Assembly (NCBI GenBank): GCA_015178975.1 | Contig: WHVD01000147.1 | Location: 124,001-188,000, forward strand | DNA length: 64,000 nucleotides | Direction of reading: 5' to 3' | From: Hysterangium stoloniferum | Lineage: Eukaryota; Basidiomycota; Agaricomycetes; Hysterangiales; Hysterangiaceae | Part shown: positions 34,680-45,904 of the stretch, piece after piece | How positions within the stretch are numbered: the stretch's first letter is position 1 | Layout of the letters: each line of letters starts with the position of its first letter | Translations under genes and position numbers: made by a program | The notes under the pieces: model-generated | Database searches by the model: none | What the model saw: only the letters and a program-made list of their open reading frames with translations | Told to the model about the DNA's origin: nothing

Positions 34680-34984
34680 GTGACATCACATGATTTTGTT
34701 AATATGACCCAATTGGAGGTAAACAATCAACAAGGTCACGTGACTGTAAGCATTATAGTCATCAAAGTTACCAGCAAAAAAACCCTTCGCGTGAGTCTCT
34801 TGTATATAAATATTTGTAATATTTCCATATTTGGAGCTTATGTAATGGCATCATACCTCCATAATCTAGATATGATAGTGCATATTCACAAATATTCTTG
34901 ATATTTTTGCATCTTTATTCTTTGAGTTATCAGGGATATAAGTCTGAAGGGTGAAACATGCGAAGGGTTTTTTGAGTCACTGTA

Positions 34985-35197
34985 TGGAGTGAAAACAGTT
35001 CCACTCCCTGAGTTGGTGGAGGTTCCTGCCATGTTGTCCTGCATGGTGGAGTGCATCGACGATGGCATCCCAGAATTACCCATACAGTGCTTGACATTTT
35101 CAGTACAAGACGACATGGTAGAAGTATTGATAGGTTGGGGTCGCAGTATTCTTTTGAAGTTGGGGAACTTGGGTTTGGGTTGTTGTTCCTGTGACAT
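34985..35197 (-). pseudogene. W2 extra ORF, N-terminal part (fossil)
   Basis: It starts MSQEQQPKPKFPNFKRIL, matching MSQPPLSKSKFPKFKRIP of W1 at 6501, and runs to the edge of the Tc1 insertion. A second KRIPRP-type block with PRTEIV lies beyond the Tc1 element at about 33365-33200. Confidence 0.7.
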
Positions 35198-35409
35198 AGT
35201 GTACTGACTTGTGAGGTTGATGTGGAGGTAAGAGACAGGGGGATAAAAATTTCTTTAGTGGATTTACGTATTTTATATTAATTTTAAGCTCCGCTCGGTT
35301 ATTGAGGTGAAAGGCCGAGGGGATGAATAGTGAAGAGTAGAGTTAAAAGTAAATAAACAGTGTTGTCATCGTGAGAAGGTAAAATGATCATTAGATTCAA
35401 TAAATAGTT

Positions 35410-37130
35410 TTGTAAGCTCTGAGAAGAGCGGGGGCATTATGAAGGTCATTGCCATTTAACCAGGTGTCCTCTTCTGGTCTGTATCCTTTCCATTGAACTT
35501 GGAAAATGAGTCAATTTCGATGCTTTTTATGTCCTACTATAGCCTCTACTTCATACTCCTCGTCATTACAGTCTAGTTCCCGAGGATTTTCAAGTAGCGC
35601 CCTTGATCCAAATTCCTTGGGGGAGAGATGGTACTATTTAAGATGGTCTCAGTTGATCACTGGGTGTAGTTGATATTCCGAGGGAATGCGGAGTCGAAAG
35701 AGTTGAGGATTGATCTTCTCCAAGACTTCAAATGGTCCTATCCATCTTTGTATAAGTTTCCTCCCAGGTCCTTTGGCTTTGACAAGCTTGAGGGAATGGG
35801 GATTGATTAGAACATAATCTCCTTCTGAGATATCTTCCACCGATCTCCTTTTCTTATTGTAGCTGCGAGCTTGCACTTCTTGTGCTCATGCAATCGAATC
35901 CCATGCCACCTGTCGATGGTTTTCCAATTCTAAGATCCATTGGTCAGCTAAGGGGCTATCCGACAATTCCCTGGGAACCACGGGGTCGTCCCCTCCTAGG
36001 CAGTGAGACATTCCTCTCGGTAAGTATCCCATCAGCAAAAAGGTTGGTGCGTAGCTCGTTGAACTCTGAACTGTCAAATTGTAGGTATGAGCCACCACCT
36101 GAGTCCATTTAGACCATTCCTCTTTTGAAGAAGTGCAGTACACTCTGAGTATTTGCTCAACTATAGCATTGGCATTCTCCGTTTGACTGTCAGTTTGAGG
36201 ATGATGGGATGAGGATATCGCGAGGGTGCTTCCGTATACCTTGCAGACCTCTCTCCAGAACCTACAGGTCCATCTCTTGTCTTGATCACAGATTATCCTT
36301 GAGGGTGGGCTGAAAGGAGCAGCTACTTTATTCACAAAGATTCACAGGAATCCTTCTGCAGATAGATCTGAAGTCGTGGGCTCACAAATTAAAAGACGCG
36401 TGAGTTTATCCACAGCAACAAAGATGGCTGAGTAAGCACCCTCTGCAGAAGGTGGCAATCTGGTAATCAGGTCCATTGAGACAACACCCTCAAACGGCCT
36501 TAAGGGTACATCCATGGGTTGAAGAGCTCCTTGTTGAGAAGAATGATCAACCTTAGTTTTCTGGCATATGTCACAGCTGTAAGCATATGCCACGCAGTCC
36601 TGCAACATCCTCAGCCAGAAAAACCGGTCCTTCATCGGCTGAAAAGTCTGTGACTGCCTGCATGAGCTCCTTTGAAGGGGTTGTCATGTATCAATTTGAG
36701 TATGGTTAACATCATGCTGCTAGGTATGCAGATTCGACTTTTCCAGTCCAAATCTCAAAAGAACAATAGCTTATTCTTGCTGTGAAATAGTGCAAAGGGG
36801 TAGCTACCATATTTGGAGAAATGGGATCGGTGGTGTAATGATTTCTGAAGGTGGAATCTTTCTGATATCTGTCGCAAAGTTCCTTAGCATAATTCTCATC
36901 AATTTCTATAAGCAATTGGGGGTTCGAGAGAGTAAAGTTTGCCTCATCAATTTCATCATTTCTGGGGAGGTTGTGCAAATCCCATTTCGTTTGGGGACCT
37001 CTTCCATCATTCCAATTGGTTCAACTAACTCGTGATGAGTGAGAAAGACAGCCTTTTCCGCTAGTTTGTTCTCCCATAATGTCTCGTTGTCATTCTGGTT
37101 GTAAGAATCTGCACCTATTGATCCCAACTT
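35410..37130 (-). pseudogene. W2 integrase and chromodomain (fossil)
   Basis: In order on the minus strand: a linker with ENKLAEKAVF, the zinc finger (CDICQKTKVDHS), the catalytic core (SMDLITRLPPSA, CDQDKRWTCRFWREVC, TENANAIVEQ), the C-terminal domain (GDYVLINPHSLKLV, IGPFEVLEKINPQLFRL) and a chromodomain at about 35640-35410. It is in several pieces with about six breaks, and upstream of 37130 the similarity to the C element ends. Confidence 0.75.
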
Positions 37131-37681
37131 TGGACATAGATTTATGTCTGAATGTGGGAGTCCATTGCCACATAAATCTATAATGAGATCTCTGATCTCC
37201 CTCGCTCGTGAATAATTTCTAGCTAAATCTCAGGAATTCCAGTACCTCCTACCGGTCACTGGCAACTCGCTCAGTCTGGTCGCTGCTCTATCCCCTGCAA
37301 CGCCCACCACTGATGCCGTGTGGCCGAGTTGCCTTGGCTACCAACCTCTGGTGCTGTGGCCCACCCAGGGTGCCCCTCCCCGATTCCCACCCCCTTGTTG
37401 CTGCTACCACATTTCTCAACCGGTTTGCTTCACTTTTGTTTCACTTTTTTTTTTTTTTGTGTTATTATAACTATTCTTGTGTCTAATTTTAGTGTATTGT
37501 AATACACATTATGACTCATTCATGATTGGCTTTTTTGGCTTTCGTGCAATACTGCATGAACATGTGACAGAACTATGTATAGCTCTGTCACATGTGAGAG
37601 AGGGTACCCAGCTATGCTCAGTTCTCCCACCAGGCAATCCTCCAAAGAAGACCGTCAGAGGTTCAGAGGTTCACCAACCTG
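37131..37681. other. Unassigned stretch
   Basis: A C/T-rich segment at 37240-37450 with a poly-T run at 37447-37459; no gene is supported. The part from 37560 to 37681 may belong to the LINE remnant that follows. Confidence 0.3.
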
Positions 37682-37970
37682 ACTAAGGCCCGCATACTGG
37701 CTAGGTCGTCATCCCATATTATCATTTTTACAGATAGGTCGCGAAAGCAATCCGAGGGCCACAAACGGACAGGATGCAGTTTCTCAGCAGTTTACTGCAA
37801 TGTGGAGGTTGCCTCGGGTTAGTAGGGTCTCAGCCGCAGAGCTAGCGTCTTCGATGAAGTGCATCTTTGCACTCATTCCAGCCTTGTCGTTGACAACCAT
37901 CATAGGCTACAGTGACATACATGACCCGCAGTTCTTCTCATCACAAAGATTCAGCAGGGCATTGCGGTGA
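37682..37970 (+). pseudogene. RNase H fragment of a LINE-like element
   Basis: The plus strand reads ILARSSSHIIIFTDRSRKQS with the first aspartate of RNase H, KRTGCSFSAVYCNVEVASG as the next strand, then two stops and a frame change, then VSAAELASSMKCIFALIPAL with the conserved glutamate and TTIIGYSDIHD with the next aspartate. D...E...D spacing fits type I RNase H domains found at the end of fungal LINE proteins. No reverse transcriptase is seen nearby. A domesticated or host RNase H is less likely because of the stops. Confidence 0.5.
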
Positions 37971-38859
37971 AATAGTGACTGGGGGAGTTCAATGGATGTG
38001 TGCTGTCAGTTGATTTGGAGCTTTTGCATGCTGACAAGGCTGATACTCGTGTTATGAAGGGCTGTGGTAGTAAGTCACATTCATACAATGCATCCACAAA
38101 ACAATTTTATTTCAGTATTTCAATACAGTCATACACGCAGAGATGCCTGTACGTGGGCCCAGAATCCTGGATCCCCAGGGTCTTCAGTGATGGGTGAACC
38201 TGCTATTTAAGAGTTGTTGATTAAATTATTGAGCTCTTACGGCTGCTAGATTGACCTACCCAAAGAGGTAATTTCGAGCATAATTTAGGGAAAGTTCACA
38301 TCAATTATACTGTCACAGCACAAAATGATGGTGAATGCATTTCTGAGGCTGAAAGAGATACCTGCTGAAACTTTCAGAAAAGGAACCCACTTATCAAGAA
38401 CTTGGACCTTCAGAGTATGTCGATCATTTGTTAGATATACAACCTTCCTTCTAATCAAAGCTTTTTTAGAATCCCCAGTGCTTTCCCAGAAGGGCCCAAA
38501 GGACCCATTGAAATCAAGGTCATCAGTGGCAAAAGTCACAGTGTTGATTCTCCTGTTCGCCCCCAAGGCGGTTGCTGGTACTTCCATATCAAATTTAGGA
38601 AAGTAGGTTCAATGTTCCAAGATATCCGTGAGTTCAATAGTATTGCACATGCCATCTCTCACACATCTGCATACATAGCTGTCGGATGGACAGCGTTTAT
38701 CTACAGTAGGTTGTTCATTACTGCTGAAAGCATTGTCACACAAAAATCTATTCACAGCCATGAAGGGTAACCTCATAGTAAACGTGGGATCTAGTTCGTT
38801 GAAGGAGGAACTGTTTCACACTCTGGTGCTTTCCTCAGGACACAATGAAACAGGCGTAG
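37971..38859. other. Unassigned stretch with a 100-codon minus-strand frame
   Basis: The minus-strand frame 38587-38285 (start MEVPATALGANRRINTVTF, with LDKWVPFLKVSAGISFSLRN) reads like coding sequence but matches no family known to me. The overlapping plus-strand frame 38325-38606 is an alternative. The V4 LTR inserted at 38860 splits the sequence to its right cleanly. Confidence 0.3.
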
Positions 38860-39582
38860 TGTTACGACTGTGTCGTAACCCTTCGCAAACCGACGCCCCC
38901 CGACGGAATACCCTCGTTATACGTCTCCGACAATACAACACCTCGGAAGACGTCGGACCCCCGACGCTGACGTATGCTCTCCGGTCAATCAAACCCGACT
39001 ACGCCTTTCTGTCTGGTTATGTTTTGATATGTCCCTTTCATCATGTTGATCCGTATCATCTTATGTTCCACATATGTCTAACTATATTCGTAGTCCTCGA
39101 ACTATTTCCTTTTATCGTAATTTCCATTCTCGGTTATCATCGGCCTCCGAACTAATCATAAACTTCCTGTTCCTAGTCAAGCTTATTGTTAATGCCGTTT
39201 TCCGCCCTCCTCCCCATTAGTACTTTCTAGACGCCTGTTACTTGTATATGAACTCGCTGTAATTGTAGTTACGAGGCAATCAGAATATCGACTCAGAATA
39301 CCCTCATACGTCTGTAACAGTCTCATACTAGGAGAATCTCTCTTCCGCCTTCGCGTGCGCTCGCCCACTCTCGGCCCCGACCCCTTGGCCCGACACCTGA
39401 CTTTTCCTTCGGTTCCGATCGGTGTCTTGCCGAAAAGTTCTTCTTAGGATTTAGTCTTCGCCTGTCCGAAATTTAAGGACAACCTACGGATATTTGCGAG
39501 GGCGCAGCATATAAGCTGAAGCCGAGTCCTTCCGATCGGTCCCCGTCGGCCACCGACATTAGTCAGTTTCTAGTTCTTAACA
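38860..39582 (+). mobile_element. V4: solo V-family LTR with target duplication CGTAG
   Basis: 723 bp, TGTTACGACTGTG to AGTTCTTAACA, with CGTAG at 38855-38859 and 39583-39587. It is rich in CpG and has a perfect duplication, so it is the youngest V copy here. The shared motif appears as AAGCTGAAGCCGAGTCCT near 39510. Confidence 0.93.
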
Positions 39583-40067
39583 CGTAGCCCTTCAAGCTAC
39601 CCAAGATAAAACTGAAGCTGTCCTTGTATGTCAAACAGAGAAATTTGACCTCATGCAATGATCTGATGTGTGACAGATTGCTGGCGAACCACTAGACCAA
39701 ACAGTCTTTCAATATGGGCCTTTCGGTAGGTTCATGACACTTTGTTTGACTACAAAGACATTGGAATACCAGACTAGTTATGACTATGAAAGAATAAATT
39801 CAGAAGACTTTGATTGACTGTACATTTCATCCCTTGAGACCAGTTGCCTAATTGATAGTTGATTAGACCAAATGGGCCAAAATGGATTTGAGAAAGCACA
39901 CACTTGGCAGTCTGAGATTGGCAATTAAGGAAAGTTCTCTTTTTGCGTTTCAATCACATATATATATGGCTGTCTCCGCTACATACAAATGATACAAATG
40001 ATACTGTATACTACACGGGAAACACTTGCAATTCAAAATGAGGATTGCTTCAAGTAAGAAATAATGT
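39583..40067. other. Unassigned stretch
   Basis: It continues the sequence interrupted by V4 (GGCGTAG then CCCTTCAAGC). No frame or repeat was recognised. Confidence 0.3.
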
Positions 40068-40413
40068 TCAGAAATGTCCCTGTAATGAACTACTAGTGAA
40101 GGACTCAGCCAGGCAGTATGGACACTTGACACAACTTGGACATCGTTCACAGAGTCAATTAATATGACATAAATTATTAATTATGGACCACTCACCCAGC
40201 TGTTTTCTTGAGTTTCTCCAGGCTGTCTTTGTTAATGACATGTCCACAACCCATCATCATGGGGGGATTAGCTTCTGTTGACTTCTCCTTTGAGATGGGA
40301 CAGGCAAATATTGAGTGATAGTGATTCTCGGGTGGTATGTTAATAGATGTGTTGTGGTTGTTGCATTCAGTGCACATTCGACCATTGAACACGACATATC
40401 CAGTCAATAGCAT
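40068..40413 (-). pseudogene. GID2/RMD5-type RING (gRING) C-terminal fragment
   Basis: Two exons on the minus strand, 40413-40196 and 40134-40068, joined by a 61-bp intron (GTGAGT...AAG). The first has [40 protein letters not shown]; the second has CVKCPYCLAE and a short tail. This is the degenerate RING of GID2/RMD5 (RMND5 in animals), the E3 ligase subunit of the GID/CTLH complex that marks gluconeogenic enzymes for destruction in yeast. The CTLH and CRA domains that should precede it were not found, and the tail after CPYC departs from the usual ending. I take it as a truncated copy; a full gene with unrecognised upstream exons cannot be excluded. Confidence 0.6.
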
Positions 40414-40509
40414 AGCTACAGTAGTTGAACTACATACATTAGTCTATGTAATGTATTCAGGGGTTTCTCTTAGATAGCTCAATATATGCTATAGTGTCAC
40501 AGAGCTTCA

Positions 40510-40690
40510 ACAATAAAACAAGCAAAGGTCCAGTAATTTAAATACTGATAGATTAATGAGCTGCGCTATTAAGCTTAAACAACTCAAATCAATGCTTATT
40601 TTGATTATTGAAAGGTTCAAAAGAACTGTGTATGACTCTTTTAGGAAATAAAAGAACTATTCCTTGAGAATAGGGGCTAGAAGCTGAGTA
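40510..40690 (-). repeat. Fragment of the 3' part of a Y LTR
   Basis: The reverse complement matches the Y1 LTR around 30790-30910, for example AGCTTAATAGCGCAGCT and ATCTATCAGTATTTAA. It is only a piece and lies next to a W-family gag scrap. Confidence 0.65.
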
Positions 40691-40694
40691 TATG

Positions 40695-40960
40695 CAACAT
40701 CACTCGACCATTCAGGAATCGAGCGGGTCAGATCCTCAAGGGTTCCTGGTCATGTGAATAAGTCCTGCCCCGATAAGATGGCCTGATAATGACCTAACCA
40801 GACTGCTACAGTCACCGGTAAAGAAGGGTAATCCGTTTCATACTCCTCCACAAAAGGAGTAAGTTGATCAGCAGAGATTCAATCAGCATAGTATGTGTCC
40901 CAGTACTCAGCAGGATGTGTACCATTTACCTCATCAATTCAATGCTATTAAATTTTTTTT
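40695..40960 (-). pseudogene. W-family gag scrap (fossil)
   Basis: On the minus strand, blocks such as VAVWLGHYQAIL and LTRSIPEWS match the gag-like region of the C element near 15380-15480. It is broken, with no other part of the element attached. Confidence 0.65.
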
Positions 40961-42640
40961 TCAGCAGAATGATCGATCATGAATGAGAATAAATGGGGAT
41001 TATTACCGTCACTTGTACGACCCATTGCATCCGCAAATAATACGAACTCGCATTTGGTCAAGCTATGCCGGAAGCGGGTGAGCTTACATCGACATGTGAA
41101 GCCGTACAAAACTCGTTGTCCATTGCAAGGGGATCATTAATAGGACTGAAGCATGACATGAAACATTCTACATGTGCCTTACGTCAGGAAAGTGGGGAGA
41201 TCAGTAAGTATGCCGTCTATATTGTCTAGAGCCATCTAGGAGAGCTAGCTTGGCTAGATACACTACTTTCGCGAGATCCCTATTTACTAGTCGGTATAAA
41301 AGCTTACTATAGATCTAGGGAGGCTAGAGAGTCTACATAATGGGTGTAGACATTCCCAAATCCCTGATGTACGATGTATACCGGAAACCCTCCCTTTTTA
41401 AAGAAGAAACCGTACAAATAGATTATTACAGAAACTAAGGAACCTTAGACCATAAGGATCGGACCTCTCTCTGAGCAAGTCGTGACTGGCTAGGAAGAAT
41501 TGTTCGGTGACTCTGAAATATCAGGGCTTGAAATTAAATGCTTTCAGGTGATATGTCAACCAGAAGGTATGATCAACTGGTAATAATAAAGATGATTATA
41601 TTACTAGACGTTAATTACGTAGTGTATTGTCAACTGTCCCTACTCAAACATTTAGCAATGCCATACCTCAACGAAAAATGACTGGGACAGACCTTGAGTC
41701 CGGCATCATAAGTCAGTACGGCTAATCATTATAATGATTTAAAACGTGCAATGTTATAATCCCATACTAGATAAATCAACCGCTGTTCGTGACCATTAAA
41801 TCAGCTATCTACAATATACCTCGGAATTTTATTCGTACTCTTCGGCTGTCTGGGACAATTTTCTGGGACAAAATTGCCCGCAGACATACGATGTCTTGGC
41901 CATACATTTGCTAGTACTCTGGGCTGGTACTTGCCAAGCTGCCAATGTGGCTTAAACATACGTTTAGTCGATAACTGAGACTTTTATACGTGCAGTCCAT
42001 GTTTAGTGGACGATCATAGTGCAAGGTCTTACGCAAGGATTCACCTCAACCTTTCTTGAGAGCAGACTAAAACAGACAATTCACTGGTGTTCTTTATTGA
42101 AGTAAAAGCTAATACGAAAAATATCGTACCCTCACAATGATAGACTGACATGCAACCCACCGCGGGTAAAGTATACGGATCACCAAGCCACTATCGTTAC
42201 GTTGACATCCTGAAAGGAGTGTTTATGGTAGCAATCGATCAATTATAATGTCTGCCACGGCACATTTGCCTTCTCGGGGAGATTGATCAGCAATATGGTG
42301 AAAATTACACATCGATCTATGCACTCCAAAGGCTGTACGCTCACGCCCACGAGGTGAAATGACGTATCATCGGTATTATCTGTCGCCGCACATTCTGAAC
42401 TGCAAGTCACTGCGTGTCATTTCAGCAATGTAAAAGAAAAATCCTGAAATAAATCAAAAAAGGAAAACTGACAAACGGCGCATCCATATCGCGATGCATC
42501 ATCAATGACGTCGCGTCCTGACACAATGCTCTAATTTTCGTAATGCAGGACAATGCAAGTTCTCCTAAATTCAACTTGGATTCACAGCCGTTTTAGTTGT
42601 CCGGATACGAAAAATATCTTCGCGACTGCTTCCGTCCGGC
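40961..42640. other. 1.7 kb without an assigned gene
   Basis: Moderate GC, no frame of 60 codons or more and no repeat recognised. The composition resembles host intergenic DNA rather than the repeats on the left. Confidence 0.35.
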
Positions 42641-42649
42641 GGCCCTACG

Positions 42650-43570
42650 TATAAAACGGCCTGGTCGCAGCAGGTGTTAAGGAATGGGGCGCGCAAAGAG
42701 GACTTTGAGGATGGCGAGTCAGGCGGGATACCTGCAGACAGGAATCAATGTTTCCGTTTCAGTTCAGCACATCTCAATGCTCACACAGAAATGGTCTTAC
42801 CAATCTCAATCTCTTGCTCAAACCTCCCCCCCAATGCCAGTTCAACCGCACTAGCCAACCCGTCGTCGCGACCACTATAACCCTCGCGTCACCTTCCTCG
42901 CCGATGATATTTTATTTGAGTCAACAAAGTCGCCACAATACGCTTTCTCACTTCACCTCCAGCACCGTCTTCTCGCCTGGGACACAACGTATCCACGTCG
43001 TCAATAATCACAACGCACGGGCTCTTCTCCCTCGCTTCACGGAGTACTTCACGAAGTTTCCCTTTCGATTCACTATGATAGGCAGATGCAAGACTAGGGC
43101 CAGAGATGGCCAGGGTGGGTGCATATGTGGAGGGTGGAACGGCACGCGCAAGACGTGTCTTTCCTGTCCCGAGCGGTCCGTAGAGCAATATACCGCGGGA
43201 TGGTTCCAGTCCGGTTCCAGTCCTAGATGATACAGAATGAGAGAGGTCTGGTCGCATTAATGGACCACCGACGGAAGGGTATGCGAGAGGCACTTTTATG
43301 GGCGTAAGTGACTGAAACCGGAGGGTAAAATAGTGCAAATAATGGTTGTGAAAAGGATTCACAACAATGTCCTCTTGTACCTCATCGTTCAACGATACAA
43401 TTTCATTTCAGTGGACACTACCCGCGTGGGGTGCACTGCCGTCGCCGATAGATAACATGGAGATACTGTCACCCAGACTGGCTCCCGAACCCGGGCAAGA
43501 ATGTACCATGTATCGCCTTGAATGCGAAACGTCGCTGAACGCCTTCCGTTGTGTACTTCAAATCAACTAA
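42650..43570 (-). pseudogene. AFG2/SPATA5-like AAA ATPase pseudogene
   Basis: The minus-strand frame 43392-42889 has the first AAA module of AFG2/Drg1 proteins: PSVGGP, RGILLYGPLGTGKTRLARAV (Walker A, Pro to Leu), LAISGPSLASAYHSESKGKL, CVVIIDDVDTLCPRRED (Walker B) and RKRIVATLLTQ. Further family blocks follow in other frames: EEGDARVIVVATT, then a GGRFEQEIEI block, an intron of about 65 bp, then AILKVLFARP. On the 5' side, coding-like sequence to about 43570 is also shifted. At least three frameshifts and the absence of a second AAA module mark it as a dead partial copy. AFG2 proteins release recycling factors from pre-60S ribosomes. It is head-to-head with GPI16. Confidence 0.65.
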
Positions 43571-44050
43571 AGTGAATCAGAATACGCTTTGGTAGGAATT
43601 TTAGTCCTCTTACCAAGCTGCTTTTGAAGGTGAAGGGGAAGCCAATACATCCGCTTCGACCCCTATACCGCTGTTCGTTTCTATTTAAACTTCTGGGGTG
43701 CTAGAACGCCATGCGGGTGAGTAATCTCTTGTAAGCGAATCTTATGTGCTTCATGAATGTCCCGGAAAGTAAGGAGGCCAGGTCGACTGCCTCGTTCTCC
43801 AGATGGTATAGAGACGACGACTTGCAGCACATGAGCATCTAAAGGCGACCTTGAAGGTTTTGGACGACAAAAATGTCATGAAATTAACTGAAAAACCTTG
43901 TTGTTAGTTATATTGAATTAAATAATGTTAAACATATTGAAACTCGCCAATATTCCCAGCAGAGCGGTTTGAGTAAAGTGACGACGAACGTGATTCAAGT
44001 CAGGCGCTTAGGAGACCCGCGCTACGCGTTACATAACACTGTCACTCGCT
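43571..44050. other. Region upstream of GPI16; first exon expected but not found
   Basis: GPI16 needs a signal peptide, which should be encoded here. A short ATG CGG followed by GTGAGT at 43711-43720 is a possible tiny first exon, and TTAG at about 44008-44011 a possible acceptor, but no hydrophobic leader could be read. The stretch is otherwise plain. Confidence 0.3.
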
Positions 44051-45904
44051 ATGAACAACGAGCAGTTCGAGGAGGAGCTACATGTTCGCCCTTTACAAGA
44101 TGGCCGGGTGTATACAAATTTCGTTTTCAAAATATTACTGAAGAATGCCGTTCCAAGATCGGCCAATACCCTAGGTTCGGAAGATGAAGGTATGTTTGAT
44201 TTCGTCCTAGAAGGATCAACAACCTACACCCTTGCTTCGCAGCGCAGCATTACACCGTCTTTCCATTGGCTTTGGGCCAGATTATTCGAGAATATGCAGT
44301 AACAGAGCTTCATCTTTCTTTGAATGCCGGGAAATGGGACTACGCCTCATGGGGCTATCCAGACAATCCTAGTGTCGGAAGCGGAGCAGAGCTTTGGGCA
44401 TGGATGGGAGAGGGAGATGAGAAACGTGTCAGGTGTGATAACTGTCTTTATGGAAGTCATGATTATCTTACGAACAGAGTATTAGCTTTGATGCACGCTG
44501 GCAGGGATTACGGAACGCACTGGCAGGCCTATTTTGCGCCTCGTTGGGCGAACTAGACGAGCGTCGAACCACTTCACCTGTCTATGCTTTTCAGCCTGAT
44601 GGCGACCTTCCTGCTGGTAGGCTTGTCTTGGATCAAGCTTCTTAACACCGCTCTAATTACTTAACATTAGAATCCATGAATCTCGCTTACGCTTTCCATC
44701 CATCAGAGAACATTTGTACGGAAAACCTGACACCGTTTATTAAACTTCTTCCTTGCAAATCTCGTTCAGGAATAGCCTCACTTCTCAATCCTCACCGTCT
44801 TTTTGATGCAGACTGGCATGGGATGAGCATCCGCGTGTTATGGAGAGCAGACGAAGGCGTGGAAGTCCAATTGGGCGTCCAAGCCGTGTTCGATCCTATT
44901 CGCTTACGAGGACAGCAAAAACGAGGTTGGTGCCATTTATTCTGCATTACGCTCTGTTACTTATTTCATGTCAATTAACAGATTGGGATTTCCCTCATAT
45001 ATTTGACAGAACGATCACTCGTGCTTGCCCGGTTGCCTATTCAAGTACAATCAGAGTCGATCTACCTCTCAGCGGCCCGTATACTCTCACTCCCGACCCC
45101 ATTACAGCAGGAAATGGCACTGCAGTATTCGATGTTATGAGCGGTTAGTGTATACTTTGTTATACATTTCTCAGCCAAATTAACGACCCTTGTTGTAGCC
45201 AATAAGCCTTTGGACGTTTCATTGCTTTATTTAAATGAAGCACATTTTACCTACCGTACGCAATTTACCTGAAAGCTCTAAGTAATTAATAACCCAATCT
45301 ATGTCTCTTAGCTGTCGATCCTTCTCCTCAAACCGATCTCTCCATCGCTCGCTCTCATACAGGGACATCTCAAGCCCACGGCCGCTTCCACGTAACCCTT
45401 ACAAACTCCCTCAATCACCCTCAGCGCGTCGCATACCTCGAGACTCCTCCTTGGATCATAAAGTTCTACTTACATACTCTCACCGTTACTGTCGACCAGG
45501 ATCCGCGGCCTCGAAAGGATATCATCCAGAAGCTCACATACATTCCAACATCCTCGAATCTGCCGACGCTTTTTGAGCCAACACTTATCCTTCCTCCGAA
45601 TAGCACGGTGCACCTCACGTTAGACTTTGATAAGACTTTCTTACGGTATACTGAGCATCCCCCGGACGCGCAGCGGGGATGGGACCTTCCACCAGCTGTT
45701 CTTATTCCTCTCTCATCGAATGGCTCTTCAGCTCCACCTTCGCTACCGAGGATGTATACAAACACACTGCTGGTAGATCTGGCTACGCCTGATTTTAGTA
45801 TGCCTTATAATGTGATCATTATGACGTGCACTTTGATTGCAATGTTCTTTGGGAATGTGTTCAACTTATTGACTAGAGAGTTTATCGCAATTAAGGTTGC
45901 ATAA
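44051..45904 (+). CDS. GPI16: GPI16/PIG-T, GPI transamidase subunit (5' end uncertain)
   Basis: Six exons can be joined in frame: 44051-44189, 44243-44432, 44486-44616, 44671-44925, 44982-45143, 45312-45904, with introns of 53, 53, 54, 56 and 168 bp. The 489 residues match PIG-T throughout: FEEELHVRPLQDGRV, FPLALGQIIREYAVTELHLS, GSGAELWAWM, NALAGLFCASL, CTENLTPFIKLLPC, DWDFPHIFDRTIT and, near the end, TPDFSMPYNVIIMTC with one membrane segment. GPI16 is an ER membrane protein of the complex that attaches GPI anchors; the Cys of CTENL (about residue 169) corresponds to the one known to form a disulphide with GPI8. The start at 44051 lacks a signal peptide, so a 5' exon is probably missing from this model. 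Confidence 0.88.

Larger units (their letters stand above)
33394..34982 (-). mobile_element. Tc1/mariner element with about 210-bp inverted ends (TA target duplication)
   Basis: It reads CAGTGACTCAAAAAACCC at the left and the reverse complement at the right, with TA on each side (33392-33393 and 34983-34984). The inverted ends extend about 210 bp (33394-33604 and 34770-34982), and the CAAAAAACCCTTCGC block recurs inverted at their inner edges, as in IR/DR-type Tc1 ends. On the minus strand it encodes separate helix-turn-helix and DDE parts. Between them lies a third, partial copy of the right end (about 34110-34255), so the transposase gene is disrupted and the element cannot move by itself. 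Confidence 0.9.
27747..37130 (-). mobile_element. W2: W-family element on the minus strand with three insertions, fossil
   Basis: Reading down the minus strand: integrase and chromodomain (about 37130-35410), the extra ORF (35197 down to 28444), polypurine tract, 3' LTR 28417-27747. Gag, protease, reverse transcriptase and the 5' LTR are absent. Three insertions lie inside the extra ORF: a Tc1 element (33394-34982), an LTR-like unit (31705-33114) and a solo Y LTR (29719-30976). The N-terminal KFPNFKRI-type block of the extra ORF occurs on both sides of the Tc1 element, so either it was duplicated or two W copies were fused. It also has many small breaks and looks old. Confidence 0.75.

Noticed and set aside
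37477-37686. 69-codon plus-strand frame upstream of the RNase H scrap
   Set aside because: No motif and no codon pattern; probably chance, though part of it may belong to the LINE remnant.
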